From positions 194,804 through 258,803 of the forward strand of contig HF994935.1 of assembly GCA_000434295.1 (NCBI GenBank): a stretch of 64,000 bases of DNA. Reading direction: 5' to 3'. This DNA comes from Acetobacter sp. CAG:977 (lineage in GTDB: Bacteria > Pseudomonadota > Alphaproteobacteria > CAAGCB01 > CAG-977). Both the position numbers and the translations under genes were made by a program. A model generated the notes under the pieces. That model had not been told where the DNA came from and ran no database searches. It worked only from the letters and a program-made list of their open reading frames with translations. Within the stretch, counting starts at the first letter, position 1. Each line of letters starts with the position of its first letter. Of the stretch, positions 17,072-25,011 are shown piece by piece.

Positions 17072-17898
17072 TGGTTTTCCTCCTGTTCCGCCATGGCTTG
17101 TTCATACTGTTCTTTGCTAAGTTTTCCGACGTGCCACTTAGGAACATTTTCAATAAAAGAAACGCCTTTGCCTTTAACAGTATTAGCGATGACGGCATAC
17201 GGTCTTTCATGTTTTTCTTTCAGGGCTTCGTACAAAGCCGCAACATCGTGTCCGTCAACGGTTTTCGTGTCCCAACCAAAGCTTTTCCATTTAGCTTCCA
17301 TGTCTTCCATAGAAATGATTTCGGTTGTTTTATCATCGCATTGCAATCCGTTTTTGTCTACGACGACAGTTATGTTATCCAATCGCAACTGAGGTGCGGC
17401 TAAAGCGCTTTCCCATATGGCGCCTTCGTTACATTCTCCGTCGCCCAATACGACGAAGACACGGGAGGAAAGGTTGCCTTTCATTTTTAACGCCCAAGCC
17501 GTTCCGATGCCGAGCCCGAGCCCTTGAGCCAAAGATCCGCTTGAAAATTCAATTCCGTGAGCGGGATTAATCGTCGGATGAACGCTTAACCAAGAACCGG
17601 TTTTTTTGTAAGAAAAGAGTTCTTCTTCGGAAATCAGACCGATTTGTTTAAAGACGGCGTACAAAGCCATAGCGCCGTGTCCTTTGCTTAAGATGAAGCG
17701 GTCTCTGTCTTCTTTTGTCGGATTTTTGGGATCAACGTTTAAGATTCCCAAATAAAGAACGGATAATATTTCCGGCAAGGAAAGGGCTCCGCCGATATGA
17801 GCGCCGATTCCGCCGACGTTATAAGTCATTTGGATAATGTCTTTGCGCATATTTTGCGCAGAAAGGCGAAATGCGGCAAATTTTTCGTCGTTTGTCAT
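17068..17898 (-). CDS. transketolase, N-terminal subunit (split enzyme)
   Basis: A 276-residue protein with the thiamine-diphosphate-binding half of transketolase. It shows SKGHGAMALYAVF, the HPTINPAHGIEFSSGSLAQG region, the Mg/diphosphate motif GDGECNEGAIWES and the following NNG-like VVDKNGLQ. It overlaps both neighbours by ATGA: the reductase upstream and the C-terminal subunit downstream. Phosphate-binding His and Arg positions of canonical ketose-phosphate sites cannot be judged by eye. The acceptor aldehyde may be the acyl aldehyde expected from the LuxC-like enzyme; that is inference. Confidence 0.92.
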   Translation of the reverse strand: MTNDEKFAAFRLSAQNMRKDIIQMTYNVGGIGAHIGGALSLPEILSVLYLGILNVDPKNPTKEDRDRFILSKGHGAMALYAVFKQIGLISEEELFSYKKTGSWLSVHPTINPAHGIEFSSGSLAQGLGLGIGTAWALKMKGNLSSRVFVVLGDGECNEGAIWESALAAPQLRLDNITVVVDKNGLQCDDKTTEIISMEDMEAKWKSFGWDTKTVDGHDVAALYEALKEKHERPYAVIANTVKGKGVSFIENVPKWHVGKLSKEQYEQAMAEQEENQ

Positions 17899-18632
17899 AA
17901 AAGGCCTCCGTCGATGCGAATGATTTGTCCGTTAATAAAAGAAGCTTCGTCAGAAGCCAAAAAAACGGCAGCGTTAGCAGCATCTTGTGCTGTTCCGATA
18001 CGTCCCAGAACAGTGTGCTGTTCAAAATATTCTATCTCTTTCGAGCTCATTTCCTCTTTTTTCCCGGTATCCATCAGACTTAAAGCCAGAGCATTTACCC
18101 GAATACCGTAGCGTCCGCATTCGGCAGACAGATTTTTTGTCCATGAAATTAACGCGGCTTTTGATGCGGCATACGCGATTTGCCCTTCGTAAGTAATCAG
18201 TCCGCCGATAGATGCGATATTGATAATACTTCCCGATTTTTGGCGCATCATTATGCGTAAAATAAGCTGTGTTAATTCCAGCTGTGCAAAGAAATTAATG
18301 TCAAAGATTTCTTTAAATTTAGAAACCGGTGTTTGCATAAACATTCCCGAATACAAGATCCCTGCGGAATTAATAAGGATATCTACGGGAGTTTTTTTCA
18401 AAAACAAATCTTTAATGACAGACTTCATTGTATTCGTGTCCGTCATATCAAAAAATACGGGAGTGACAGAAACTCCGTGTTTCGTCGAAAGGTCAGAACA
18501 CATATCCTTAAATTCGGAGGTCTCTTGCCTGGCGTGAGCAATGACGTTTGCCCCGCGCTTGGCAAATTCTTCCAAGAAGGCTTTGCCTAAACCGCGATTG
18601 GTTCCGGTAATGAAAACATTTTTTCCTTTCAT
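17895..18632 (-). CDS. short-chain dehydrogenase/reductase, FabG-like
   Basis: A 245-residue SDR. The nucleotide motif is TGTNRGLGKA, NAG is INSAG, and the catalytic Ser and YxxxK appear in NIASIGG and AYAASKAA. The C-terminal IRIDGGLL is the classical SDR end. It most resembles 3-oxoacyl-ACP reductases. It lies 11 bases downstream of a FabZ-like dehydratase and overlaps the split transketolase by ATGA. Likely reduces a 3-oxoacyl-ACP or a ketone intermediate of the operon. Composition is more AT-rich than the housekeeping genes around the operon. Confidence 0.88.
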   Translation of the reverse strand: MKGKNVFITGTNRGLGKAFLEEFAKRGANVIAHARQETSEFKDMCSDLSTKHGVSVTPVFFDMTDTNTMKSVIKDLFLKKTPVDILINSAGILYSGMFMQTPVSKFKEIFDINFFAQLELTQLILRIMMRQKSGSIINIASIGGLITYEGQIAYAASKAALISWTKNLSAECGRYGIRVNALALSLMDTGKKEEMSSKEIEYFEQHTVLGRIGTAQDAANAAVFLASDEASFINGQIIRIDGGLL

Positions 18633-18643
18633 GCGTTTTCCTT

Positions 18644-19132
18644 TTAAGACGGCATAAATTTAGCCATAACGGCAGGCATTACCATTTGAAATTCTGCTTT
18701 GCAAGTCAGGATCTTTTTGTCGTTTTTTATCAGGAAGGCCTTTCCTTCCGCTTTTGCCAGCCCGCGCCTGAAAGATTTTATTTCTGTTTCCATGAACAAA
18801 CGGTCATTTGGGCGAACACCGTTTAGCAAGTCAACATTAATGAATTTTGAGGCGTATATGATATCAAGATCAGGATCGTTCAGCGCATGCATGCACAACA
18901 ATCCTGTTTGCATAATGCATTCCAGCTGAAATGCTCCCGGAACGATGGGATCGTTTGGAAAATGACATTCAAAAAACCATTCATTTTCGGGGAAATCTCT
19001 GTATCCTTTTCCTGACTGACCCGGAATAATCTCGGCATGGTCAACGAAAACAAAGGGAGGAGTCATCCTTAAATAATTCAGGATGTCCTTTTTTTCCAAA
19101 ATTATCGGAGACGAGAGATTCGTTTCTGTCAT
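18644..19132 (-). CDS. FabZ-like 3-hydroxyacyl-ACP dehydratase (paralogue 1)
   Basis: A 162-residue single hotdog-fold protein. The active-site helix motif is HFPNDPIVPGAFQLE, with His57 and Glu71 14 residues apart as in FabZ. The upstream strand PPFVFVDHAEIIPG matches the FabZ RYPFLLVDRV region. It overlaps the neighbouring paralogue by ATGA. It should dehydrate a 3-hydroxyacyl-ACP, or act as a thioester-handling hotdog enzyme. Two dehydratases in tandem suggest either a heterodimer or two different substrates. Confidence 0.88.
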   Translation of the reverse strand: MTETNLSSPIILEKKDILNYLRMTPPFVFVDHAEIIPGQSGKGYRDFPENEWFFECHFPNDPIVPGAFQLECIMQTGLLCMHALNDPDLDIIYASKFINVDLLNGVRPNDRLFMETEIKSFRRGLAKAEGKAFLIKNDKKILTCKAEFQMVMPAVMAKFMPS

Positions 19133-19620
19133 GGAAGTTTCTCCTTTTCAACAGGCAAAAATGCATTGATAAGCTCAGGGACAATTATTTGGAAAGAACC
19201 TTGACAGGCGAGTTCGTTTTTATTCGTTTTAAAAGAAAAAACGCTGGCTTCACCTTGAATTTTTACAAGTCCGCGTCTATTACTTAAAATTTCTGTTTGA
19301 ATGTTTAGGTAATTTCCAGGTTCGACGTTTTTAAAAAAGGAGAAATCTTTAAAATTTCTCATGTAAAAGGATAAAGCCTGACTTTCAAACGAAGAAGCAA
19401 CAGCCAGCGAAGCTGTTTGGGTTAAGGTTTCAACTAAAAAAATTTCCGGAACGACAGGTCTGTCCGTGTAATGGCACTTAAAGAACCATTCATTATGCGT
19501 GAATAGTTTTATCCCTTTTGCAGAAACTCCGGGAACGACCTCGGCATAATCGACGAAAATATACGGAGCCGTGTTTTTTAAGTATTTATTTATATTGGAA
19601 GAATCTATTATCAGAGGCAT
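19129..19620 (-). CDS. FabZ-like 3-hydroxyacyl-ACP dehydratase (paralogue 2)
   Basis: A 163-residue hotdog protein homologous to its downstream neighbour, sharing APYIFVDYAEVVPG, EWFFKCH and the NRRGLVK region. His50 and Glu64 keep the FabZ spacing of 14, but the usual HFPGDP-VPG stretch reads HYTDRPVVPE, so the helix N-cap Gly is Glu and the site may be modified. It lies 3 bases behind a KAS III gene. The sequence is notably AT-rich. Heterodimer formation with the paralogue is plausible. Confidence 0.82.
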   Translation of the reverse strand: MPLIIDSSNINKYLKNTAPYIFVDYAEVVPGVSAKGIKLFTHNEWFFKCHYTDRPVVPEIFLVETLTQTASLAVASSFESQALSFYMRNFKDFSFFKNVEPGNYLNIQTEILSNRRGLVKIQGEASVFSFKTNKNELACQGSFQIIVPELINAFLPVEKEKLP

Positions 19621-19623
19621 TTC

Positions 19624-20754
19624 TTAAACCTCGTTTTTGAAATAGCGGATCCAATATTCGACTTTTTCCTTTCTTGTCGGAATGTTTTGCGGTGTTTGAA
19701 AAATTGCCATACCGCCATTGTACAAGCCGTTCGTATTGACGATACAGCTTCCCCAAGATAATCCGACACCGAACGTACACATTAAAACACGCTTCATTTC
19801 GGACTTTAAGCAATCCAGCAATACGCTTAATACGGCGACAGTTGAACAATTTGCATATTTTTCAAAAGGCGTTGCAGGCGTTTTTTCGGCGGGAAGGTTC
19901 GCGTGTTTGCGAATGGTATTCACGATCTGCTTGTTTGCCTGGTGTATGGCAAACAGGTCAATGTCATCTTTTGTTAAACCGGCATACTCCAATATTTCAG
20001 AAATGCTTTTCGGACCGATTTCCATGGCGAAATTAAAGACGTCCATTCCGCGCATAACATCATCCCACGGATGCCAAACATTTCCGGCAGCATCGGTTAC
20101 TTCTATGTCGGCGATGTCCTTTCGGATCGGCAGGCGGGCGGCTCCTGCAGGGATAATCAGTTTATCCCATTCTTTGCCGCGCGTCCCTGTCAGAAAATAA
20201 GCAGGGTTTTCCTGTTCGGAATATTCCAATAACGTCGCCGTACCGATATCGGACAGAAGCATAGATGTTATTCTGTTCCGTACATCATTCCGCATACTGG
20301 GCATTTCTCCGCCTAAAAGCAGAAGCTTTTTTACGGCACCAGCTTCAATCAAAGAATGTGCCGTTAATAACGCATTCGCCGTAGACGTGCAACCGCCGTT
20401 CATGTCAATACAGACGCAATGTTCGCTTAAGCAGAGTTTTCCTTGCAATAAACAAGAAGTTGTCGGAAGCGTATAGTCTGGCGTCGTTGAATAAAAGATC
20501 AACGCATCAATTTCGTCTGTATTGATGTTCATTTCTTTGAACAAGAGACGGGCGGCTTCTTCGCATAAATCTGCTGTTGTTACTCCCTCGTCAACGACAT
20601 GGCGCGTTCCCAATCCCAGAATTTTTTTGTTGCGAGCCAGTTTTTTCGGGTCGTTGTCATAATATTGGATTTCATCGTCAATATTGATGACGCGTTCGGG
20701 GACGACGCCTTTTATTCCGGTTATTTTAACGTGGTTGAAACGGCACAGCCCCAT
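19624..20754 (-). CDS. beta-ketoacyl-ACP synthase III-like enzyme (paralogue 2)
   Basis: A 376-residue thiolase-fold condensing enzyme with the full KAS III triad: Cys122 in NGGCTST, His271 in AIHQANKQ and Asn302 in YANCSTVAV. It is about 50 residues longer than FabH. The extra C-terminal tail contains PTRKEKVEYW, also seen in the other KAS III of this operon. KAS III enzymes prime chains from acyl-CoA or move acyl groups between carriers. The start is one base after the NeuD-like gene stop. Likely condenses or transfers a specific acyl unit on one of the two ACPs. Confidence 0.9.
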   Translation of the reverse strand: MGLCRFNHVKITGIKGVVPERVINIDDEIQYYDNDPKKLARNKKILGLGTRHVVDEGVTTADLCEEAARLLFKEMNINTDEIDALIFYSTTPDYTLPTTSCLLQGKLCLSEHCVCIDMNGGCTSTANALLTAHSLIEAGAVKKLLLLGGEMPSMRNDVRNRITSMLLSDIGTATLLEYSEQENPAYFLTGTRGKEWDKLIIPAGAARLPIRKDIADIEVTDAAGNVWHPWDDVMRGMDVFNFAMEIGPKSISEILEYAGLTKDDIDLFAIHQANKQIVNTIRKHANLPAEKTPATPFEKYANCSTVAVLSVLLDCLKSEMKRVLMCTFGVGLSWGSCIVNTNGLYNGGMAIFQTPQNIPTRKEKVEYWIRYFKNEV

Positions 20755-21393
20755 TTATATTTCTCCGACTTTTAATGCCGGATTTCCCAGCATATAGCAG
20801 TTATGACGACATCCTTTATAAACAGCCGACAGCGGAGCGACTTTATTATTATTTCCGATTTTTGCATGCGGCAATATAACGGCATTCGTGCCGATGATAT
20901 TGTCGTTGCCGATTTTTACGGCTCCGAGTACGGAAGAACGGGGACCAAAGAAATTGAAATCTCCGATTTCCGTATCGTGGCCGACAATGACATTGCTGTT
21001 AAAAACGTTTCCGTTTCCGATCGTCAGATTAACGCTACCAAAAAAGGGAGGAACGAAAATATTTGCCTCGCCGCAACAGACACTCGGATCAAGCGGGGTA
21101 CAAATAATATTAAGGAAACGTACATCGCGTTTTTTTAAATCGTTATAGATTTTGCGCCTGAGTTCCGGATAACCCGCTCCGATAACGGCATATTCGTCAT
21201 CTTTAAAGACATGGTCGCTTTCTTCGCCCAAGTAGAATTTCTGCAAGTGTTTATAGTCGACTGTATGTCCGTACCCGCCGTGCCCTAAAAAGCCGCCGAA
21301 TTCAACGGAAGGATCGTAAGATTTCATTACGGACAGGTGGTTATAACATTCACGGGCGAAGCCGTCACCGCCGACGATAAACACTTTTTTCAT
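20755..21393 (-). CDS. NeuD/PglD-family sugar or amine O-/N-acyltransferase
   Basis: A 212-residue protein with an N-terminal Rossmann-like PglD domain (KKVFIVGGDGFARE) and a C-terminal left-handed beta-helix. The hexapeptide repeats run through IGNGNVFNSN, VGHDTEIGDF and IGNDNIIGTN. His in VGHDTEIG corresponds to the catalytic base of PglD. Family members acylate the amino group made by a DegT-type aminotransferase on a nucleotide sugar. Such an aminotransferase opens this operon. The donor could be acetyl-CoA or one of the operon's acyl-ACPs. Confidence 0.88.
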   Translation of the reverse strand: MKKVFIVGGDGFARECYNHLSVMKSYDPSVEFGGFLGHGGYGHTVDYKHLQKFYLGEESDHVFKDDEYAVIGAGYPELRRKIYNDLKKRDVRFLNIICTPLDPSVCCGEANIFVPPFFGSVNLTIGNGNVFNSNVIVGHDTEIGDFNFFGPRSSVLGAVKIGNDNIIGTNAVILPHAKIGNNNKVAPLSAVYKGCRHNCYMLGNPALKVGEI

Positions 21394-21394
21394 G

Positions 21395-22141
21395 CTAATA
21401 GGTTCCGCAATCTAAAATATAGTTTTGCCCCGTAATCCACTCCGCTTTGTCGGATAACAGGAACACAATCAGGTTCGCCGCATCCGAAACTTTCCCAAAG
21501 CCGAAGGGATACTTGCTTAACGAAGTTTCCAGATAGTCGTTATTAGAAGCATCGTTAAGCATCGGTGTTTGAATAAGCGAAGGCGATATGGAATTAACTC
21601 GAACCCCTTGAACGGCGGTTTCTCGGGCGATTGTCTTGAGTGACGCTGCCAAAGCGGCTTTTGCTCCGGAATAAGCGGTCATTCCTTTTTCACAGACAAT
21701 TCCTCCGATTGAAGAGATGGCGACGATTGCAGAACCTTTTCCATTGTTGTTACGACGGTCAACAAAGCCCTTGGTCATAAAAATCGGAGAAAAATAGTCA
21801 ATGTCGAACATTCTTTTAAGAGAGCTTAAATCCACAGCCTGTAAAGGTTCGGTCGCAGAAATGCCTGCGCATAACGCCATTCCTTGGAATTTGCCGTACT
21901 TGTTCTTCAGCTCTTTAACGTATAAAGGCAGATTTTCAATGTCTTCCGTTAAATCCTTCGCTTCGGTAAAAACGGCATCGGGATATTTCGCTTTGGCTTT
22001 CATCGCATCCAAACGCTCCTGATTGCGTCCGATGCCGATGACGGTTGCTCCCAGCTCGTTTAATAACAGAGCAACGCCTTCGCCGATACCCGAAGACGCC
22101 CCCGTTACGATAAAACGTTGTTCCCGATCAAAAGATATCAT
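21395..22141 (-). CDS. short-chain dehydrogenase/reductase
   Basis: A 248-residue SDR with TGASSGIGEG, the acidic patch after beta-4, the catalytic Ser in AISSIGG and Tyr/Lys in AYSGAKAA, ending ITGQNYILDCGTY. It overlaps the first ACP gene by ATGA, which fits a 3-oxoacyl-ACP reductase working on that carrier. It is only distantly similar to the second SDR at 17.9 kb, so the two probably have different substrates. Substrate assignment is inference. Confidence 0.87.
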   Translation of the reverse strand: MISFDREQRFIVTGASSGIGEGVALLLNELGATVIGIGRNQERLDAMKAKAKYPDAVFTEAKDLTEDIENLPLYVKELKNKYGKFQGMALCAGISATEPLQAVDLSSLKRMFDIDYFSPIFMTKGFVDRRNNNGKGSAIVAISSIGGIVCEKGMTAYSGAKAALAASLKTIARETAVQGVRVNSISPSLIQTPMLNDASNNDYLETSLSKYPFGFGKVSDAANLIVFLLSDKAEWITGQNYILDCGTY

Positions 22142-22368
22142 TCTTCAATCTTTCCTTCGGCTTTGTCCATCAGTTCTTTTACCGTGTGCAAAGACTTCAT
22201 GTCCGTCAAAGACAATTTTACACCGAATGCCTTGTCATAAAACGCCATGACAGCCATCTTTGACAAAGAATCCCATTCTTCGTAATCGTCCAATACATCC
22301 GTTTCGCATACAGGATCGTCGCGCTGCAATACGTCCTGCAATTCGGCTAAGTATTCGGCTTTTTTCAT
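22138..22368 (-). CDS. acyl carrier protein (first ACP of the operon)
   Basis: A 76-residue acidic protein with the phosphopantetheine motif YEEWDSLSKM; Ser34 is the attachment site. The ATG at 22368 is chosen over an upstream ATG at 22377 because AAGGAG is eight bases before it but only three before the other. It lies between the first KAS III and an SDR and overlaps the latter by ATGA. This suggests a carrier dedicated to the chain built by these two enzymes. Confidence 0.9.
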   Translation of the reverse strand: MKKAEYLAELQDVLQRDDPVCETDVLDDYEEWDSLSKMAVMAFYDKAFGVKLSLTDMKSLHTVKELMDKAEGKIEE

Positions 22369-22383
22369 AACATACACTCCTTA

Positions 22384-23553
22384 TTATGATGTTTCCTGGA
22401 TTTTCTTTTTCCAATATTCAATCAGCTCCTGCCGCGTCGGATGGTCGGCAGGTTTGACATAGGTCTTTACCCCAGTGCAAGAGGTCTTGTCCAATTTCAA
22501 AACAACGGTTCCCGTAACCAATCCGTTGCCGAACCCGGAACAAACGTAAGGCTTGTCCGAAAAAGAATTCGTTTCGGAATACAGTCCTGCCAAAGTCGTC
22601 GGTATGGAACACATCGTACTGTTTCCATAAGTTTCAAAAGCCGCATACGGAGCCTTTTCTTCGGGGAACCCCGCAGCAGCCGCCACCGTTTGAACGATTT
22701 GTTTGTTTGCCTGATGCAAACATAAGCAAGCGGTGTCTTTTTCTTCCACTTTTGCAAACTCCATCGTTTTACGGATGTTTTCGGGAACGGCATTCATCGT
22801 AAAATCAAAAACGGCAAGACCGTTGAGATAACCGTTGACCAATTTTGTTTTGTATCCGCGCGGCGTATCGATGTGTTCCGTCAATACGGCATTGTATTCG
22901 TCACTCATCGGCTTTCGGTAATCAAATGTCAGGCGGGCGGCTCCGGCAGGCGTAAGGATGGCTTCCACGCCGTCACTGTAAGTTTCAATGCCGAAGGATG
23001 ACGTGACTTCGTCGGGCGAATATTCCAAAAGTGTCGCACTTCCGCCGTCGCCGAAAATAGGCGCAACGTTTCTGTCGGCAACATCAATCTTTTTGGTCGG
23101 CGTGTCGCCGTTTAACAATAAAACGCGTTTATGAATCCCGCTTTCAATCATTTGTGAGGCAATCCATAAACCGTAAACCCATCCGACACATCCCTGTACG
23201 GCTTCCGTTGCGGTGCATGAACGCGAAAGCCTTAAACGGCGGTGAATGTCATAAGTCGTACCGACCCCGCGATAATCAGGTTTTTGAACTACAAAAATCA
23301 GAGCATCTACGGTTGAACGGTCAATGTTTTTAAGCGAAAACAAATTTTCCGCCGCGGCAACGGCCAAATCCGAAGCGGTTACGTCTTCATCACTGATACG
23401 GCGTTTGTAAAAACCGACCATTTTTCTCATGCGATCGATTTTCTTGACGCTGTTGCCGTAATATTCGGCTTCGTCATAGATGTTGATTTCCTTTTCGGGG
23501 ACAACGACGCTTAGTGCCGTAATCGCCACATGTTTAAATGATGCAAAACTCAT
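22384..23553 (-). CDS. beta-ketoacyl-ACP synthase III-like enzyme (paralogue 1)
   Basis: A 389-residue KAS III homologue with Cys122 in VQGCVGW, His280 in CLHQANKQ and Asn311 in YGNSTMC, the complete triad. The C-terminus extends beyond normal FabH and contains PTRQELIEYW, shared with the second KAS III of the operon. The start at 23553 is set by GGAG seven bases upstream and by the ATGA overlap with the aminotransferase stop; a frame-open ATG at 23568 lacks these. It probably acts first in chain building together with the ACP just downstream. Confidence 0.9.
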   Translation of the reverse strand: MSFASFKHVAITALSVVVPEKEINIYDEAEYYGNSVKKIDRMRKMVGFYKRRISDEDVTASDLAVAAAENLFSLKNIDRSTVDALIFVVQKPDYRGVGTTYDIHRRLRLSRSCTATEAVQGCVGWVYGLWIASQMIESGIHKRVLLLNGDTPTKKIDVADRNVAPIFGDGGSATLLEYSPDEVTSSFGIETYSDGVEAILTPAGAARLTFDYRKPMSDEYNAVLTEHIDTPRGYKTKLVNGYLNGLAVFDFTMNAVPENIRKTMEFAKVEEKDTACLCLHQANKQIVQTVAAAAGFPEEKAPYAAFETYGNSTMCSIPTTLAGLYSETNSFSDKPYVCSGFGNGLVTGTVVLKLDKTSCTGVKTYVKPADHPTRQELIEYWKKKIQETS

Positions 23554-24620
23554 ACGATTTCTCCGCATATCCGGATGATGTCGTTCTCATGCAATCCGAC
23601 AAACAAAGGCAGACAGGCAATCCGTTTTGAAATATCTTCCGACATGGGGCAGGTTTCCGCATTTTCCAGGTAAGGCAACCCGTTCAGGCTGGGATAAAAA
23701 TACCGGCGCGGGTATACACCGATCTTTTCCAATCGCGCGAATGCCGAAAGCAGTTCTTTTTCGCTTTCAAAAATGACGGGATAATAAGCGTAATTGTATT
23801 CTAAATCTTTTTGTTTTTTCGGACGGCGGATTTTGCCGTTCAGCTGATCATCATACATTTCGCAAATCCGTTTTCTTTCTGCCAAAATTTCTTTTAAGTG
23901 AGCAAAAACCGCCAATCCCATCGCCGCATGAAATTCCGATTGCTTGCCGTTGATGCCCAAACGGAAATGTTCGTCTCCCAAATGTCCGAAACGCTTAATT
24001 AAATTTAACGCTTTGTCTTCGGCTGCGTTTTTAACGATAATCGCGCCGCCTTCCACGGTATGAAACAGCTTTGTCGCATGAAATGACAACGTTGACGCAT
24101 CGCCGTAAGAAGCCAATGCCTTGCCCTTATAAACCGAACCGAAAGTATGAGCGGCATCATAAATGACTTTCAAATTATGTTTTTCGGCGATTTTTTGAAT
24201 TTTTTCAACGTCACAGGCATATCCGAAAACATGAACGGGCATGATGGCTTTTGTATTCGGCGTAATCAGGCCTTCGATTTTTTCGGGGTCAATCGTAAAA
24301 TTATCCGTTTCGATGTCGGCGAAAACAGGCGTGCAACGTTCCCATAAAATGCTTGAAACCGTGGCAACGTAAGTGAACGGAGTCGTAATAATTTCGCCCC
24401 CGTCAATATCCAAAGCCTTTAACACCAGCTGTAAAGCAATCGTTCCGTTCGTTACGTAATGGAGATAAGGAGCGTTTAAAAACGGTTTAAGCGTTTTTTC
24501 CAGCTCATTGACCAAGGGACCTTGGTTCGTTAGGATTTTGTTTTCGTATATTTTTGAAAAGTAAGAAAACAGTTCGTCTTTTGGCGGCATATACGGCCGT
24601 GTAACGTAAACTTTTTCCAT
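23550..24620 (-). CDS. DegT/DnrJ/EryC1-family PLP aminotransferase
   Basis: A 356-residue fold-type I PLP enzyme. It has TNGTIALQLVL near 57-67, the PLP-ring Asp155 in YDAAHTFG and the Schiff-base Lys184 in SFHATKLFHTVEGG. Family members usually transaminate keto-sugar nucleotides, and some act on other hydroxy-ketones. It is the first gene of the long minus-strand operon. The nucleotide-sugar 4,6-dehydratase that normally makes its substrate is absent from the window. The substrate might instead be a ketone made by the split transketolase encoded further down. Confidence 0.9.
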   Translation of the reverse strand: MEKVYVTRPYMPPKDELFSYFSKIYENKILTNQGPLVNELEKTLKPFLNAPYLHYVTNGTIALQLVLKALDIDGGEIITTPFTYVATVSSILWERCTPVFADIETDNFTIDPEKIEGLITPNTKAIMPVHVFGYACDVEKIQKIAEKHNLKVIYDAAHTFGSVYKGKALASYGDASTLSFHATKLFHTVEGGAIIVKNAAEDKALNLIKRFGHLGDEHFRLGINGKQSEFHAAMGLAVFAHLKEILAERKRICEMYDDQLNGKIRRPKKQKDLEYNYAYYPVIFESEKELLSAFARLEKIGVYPRRYFYPSLNGLPYLENAETCPMSEDISKRIACLPLFVGLHENDIIRICGEIV

Positions 24621-24641
24621 TTAAGAGTCGCCCTTGTTTCA

Positions 24642-24698
24642 AAACAGGAAATCTGTTTCCTTATTTATACCAAAAAACAGGAAACAAATTTCCTGTTT
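24642..24698. promoter_or_regulatory. paired palindromic elements upstream of the acyl/transketolase operon
   Basis: Two identical 10-mers, AAACAGGAAA, start at 24642 and 24675, exactly 33 bases apart, about three helical turns. Each is followed by an inverted TTTCC. The second is a perfect inverted repeat with arms AAACAGGAAA and TTTCCTGTTT around CAAA. On the minus strand this one runs into six T residues, so it can also end the RHH gene transcript. A TATAAA at 24664-24669 lies between the two elements. The layout suits an operator pair over the operon promoter, possibly bound by the small RHH protein next door. No clear -35 box is visible. Confidence 0.5.
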
Positions 24699-24750
24699 CT
24701 GTTTAGAAGCTAAAACAAGCTTATATGAAAATCAAGTCATATTTATACAA

Positions 24751-24981
24751 TCAAACGGATATGTCAGACTCTACTTTATACGGTTTAAGTTTTTTTAAAA
24801 CAAACAGGCGCAGAGCCGATGACAGGTTCCCGTTTCGTGAATTGTCTATGTCGGCGACAAGCGCGGCAACGGATATATTCTCTTCTCTCGCCAGACGTTT
24901 GATTTCTTCCCAAAATTCCGGTTCTAAAGAAATACTGGTTCGGTGGCCTGAAATCATGACGGAATATTTTTTTACGCTCAT
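24751..24981 (-). CDS. ribbon-helix-helix domain protein (RHH_4 type)
   Basis: A 76-residue protein with the pattern ISGHRTSISLEPEFWEEIK...ENISVAALVADID...LSSALRLFVL. This is characteristic of the alphaproteobacterial RHH_4 family, in which a short beta strand and two helices form a dimeric DNA-binding unit. Target genes are unknown. It lies between the DUF2336 gene and the palindromes that precede the acyl/transketolase operon, so it is a candidate regulator of that operon or of itself. The ribosome site is weak. Confidence 0.88.
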   Translation of the reverse strand: MSVKKYSVMISGHRTSISLEPEFWEEIKRLAREENISVAALVADIDNSRNGNLSSALRLFVLKKLKPYKVESDISV

Positions 24982-25011
24982 TTTATATAGACTTCTTCCG
25001 CAAAGCAGAGA

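Noticed and set aside
24642..24698. CRISPR-like repeats
   Set aside because: There are only two short copies with internal symmetry and no further spacers; an operator/terminator explains them better.
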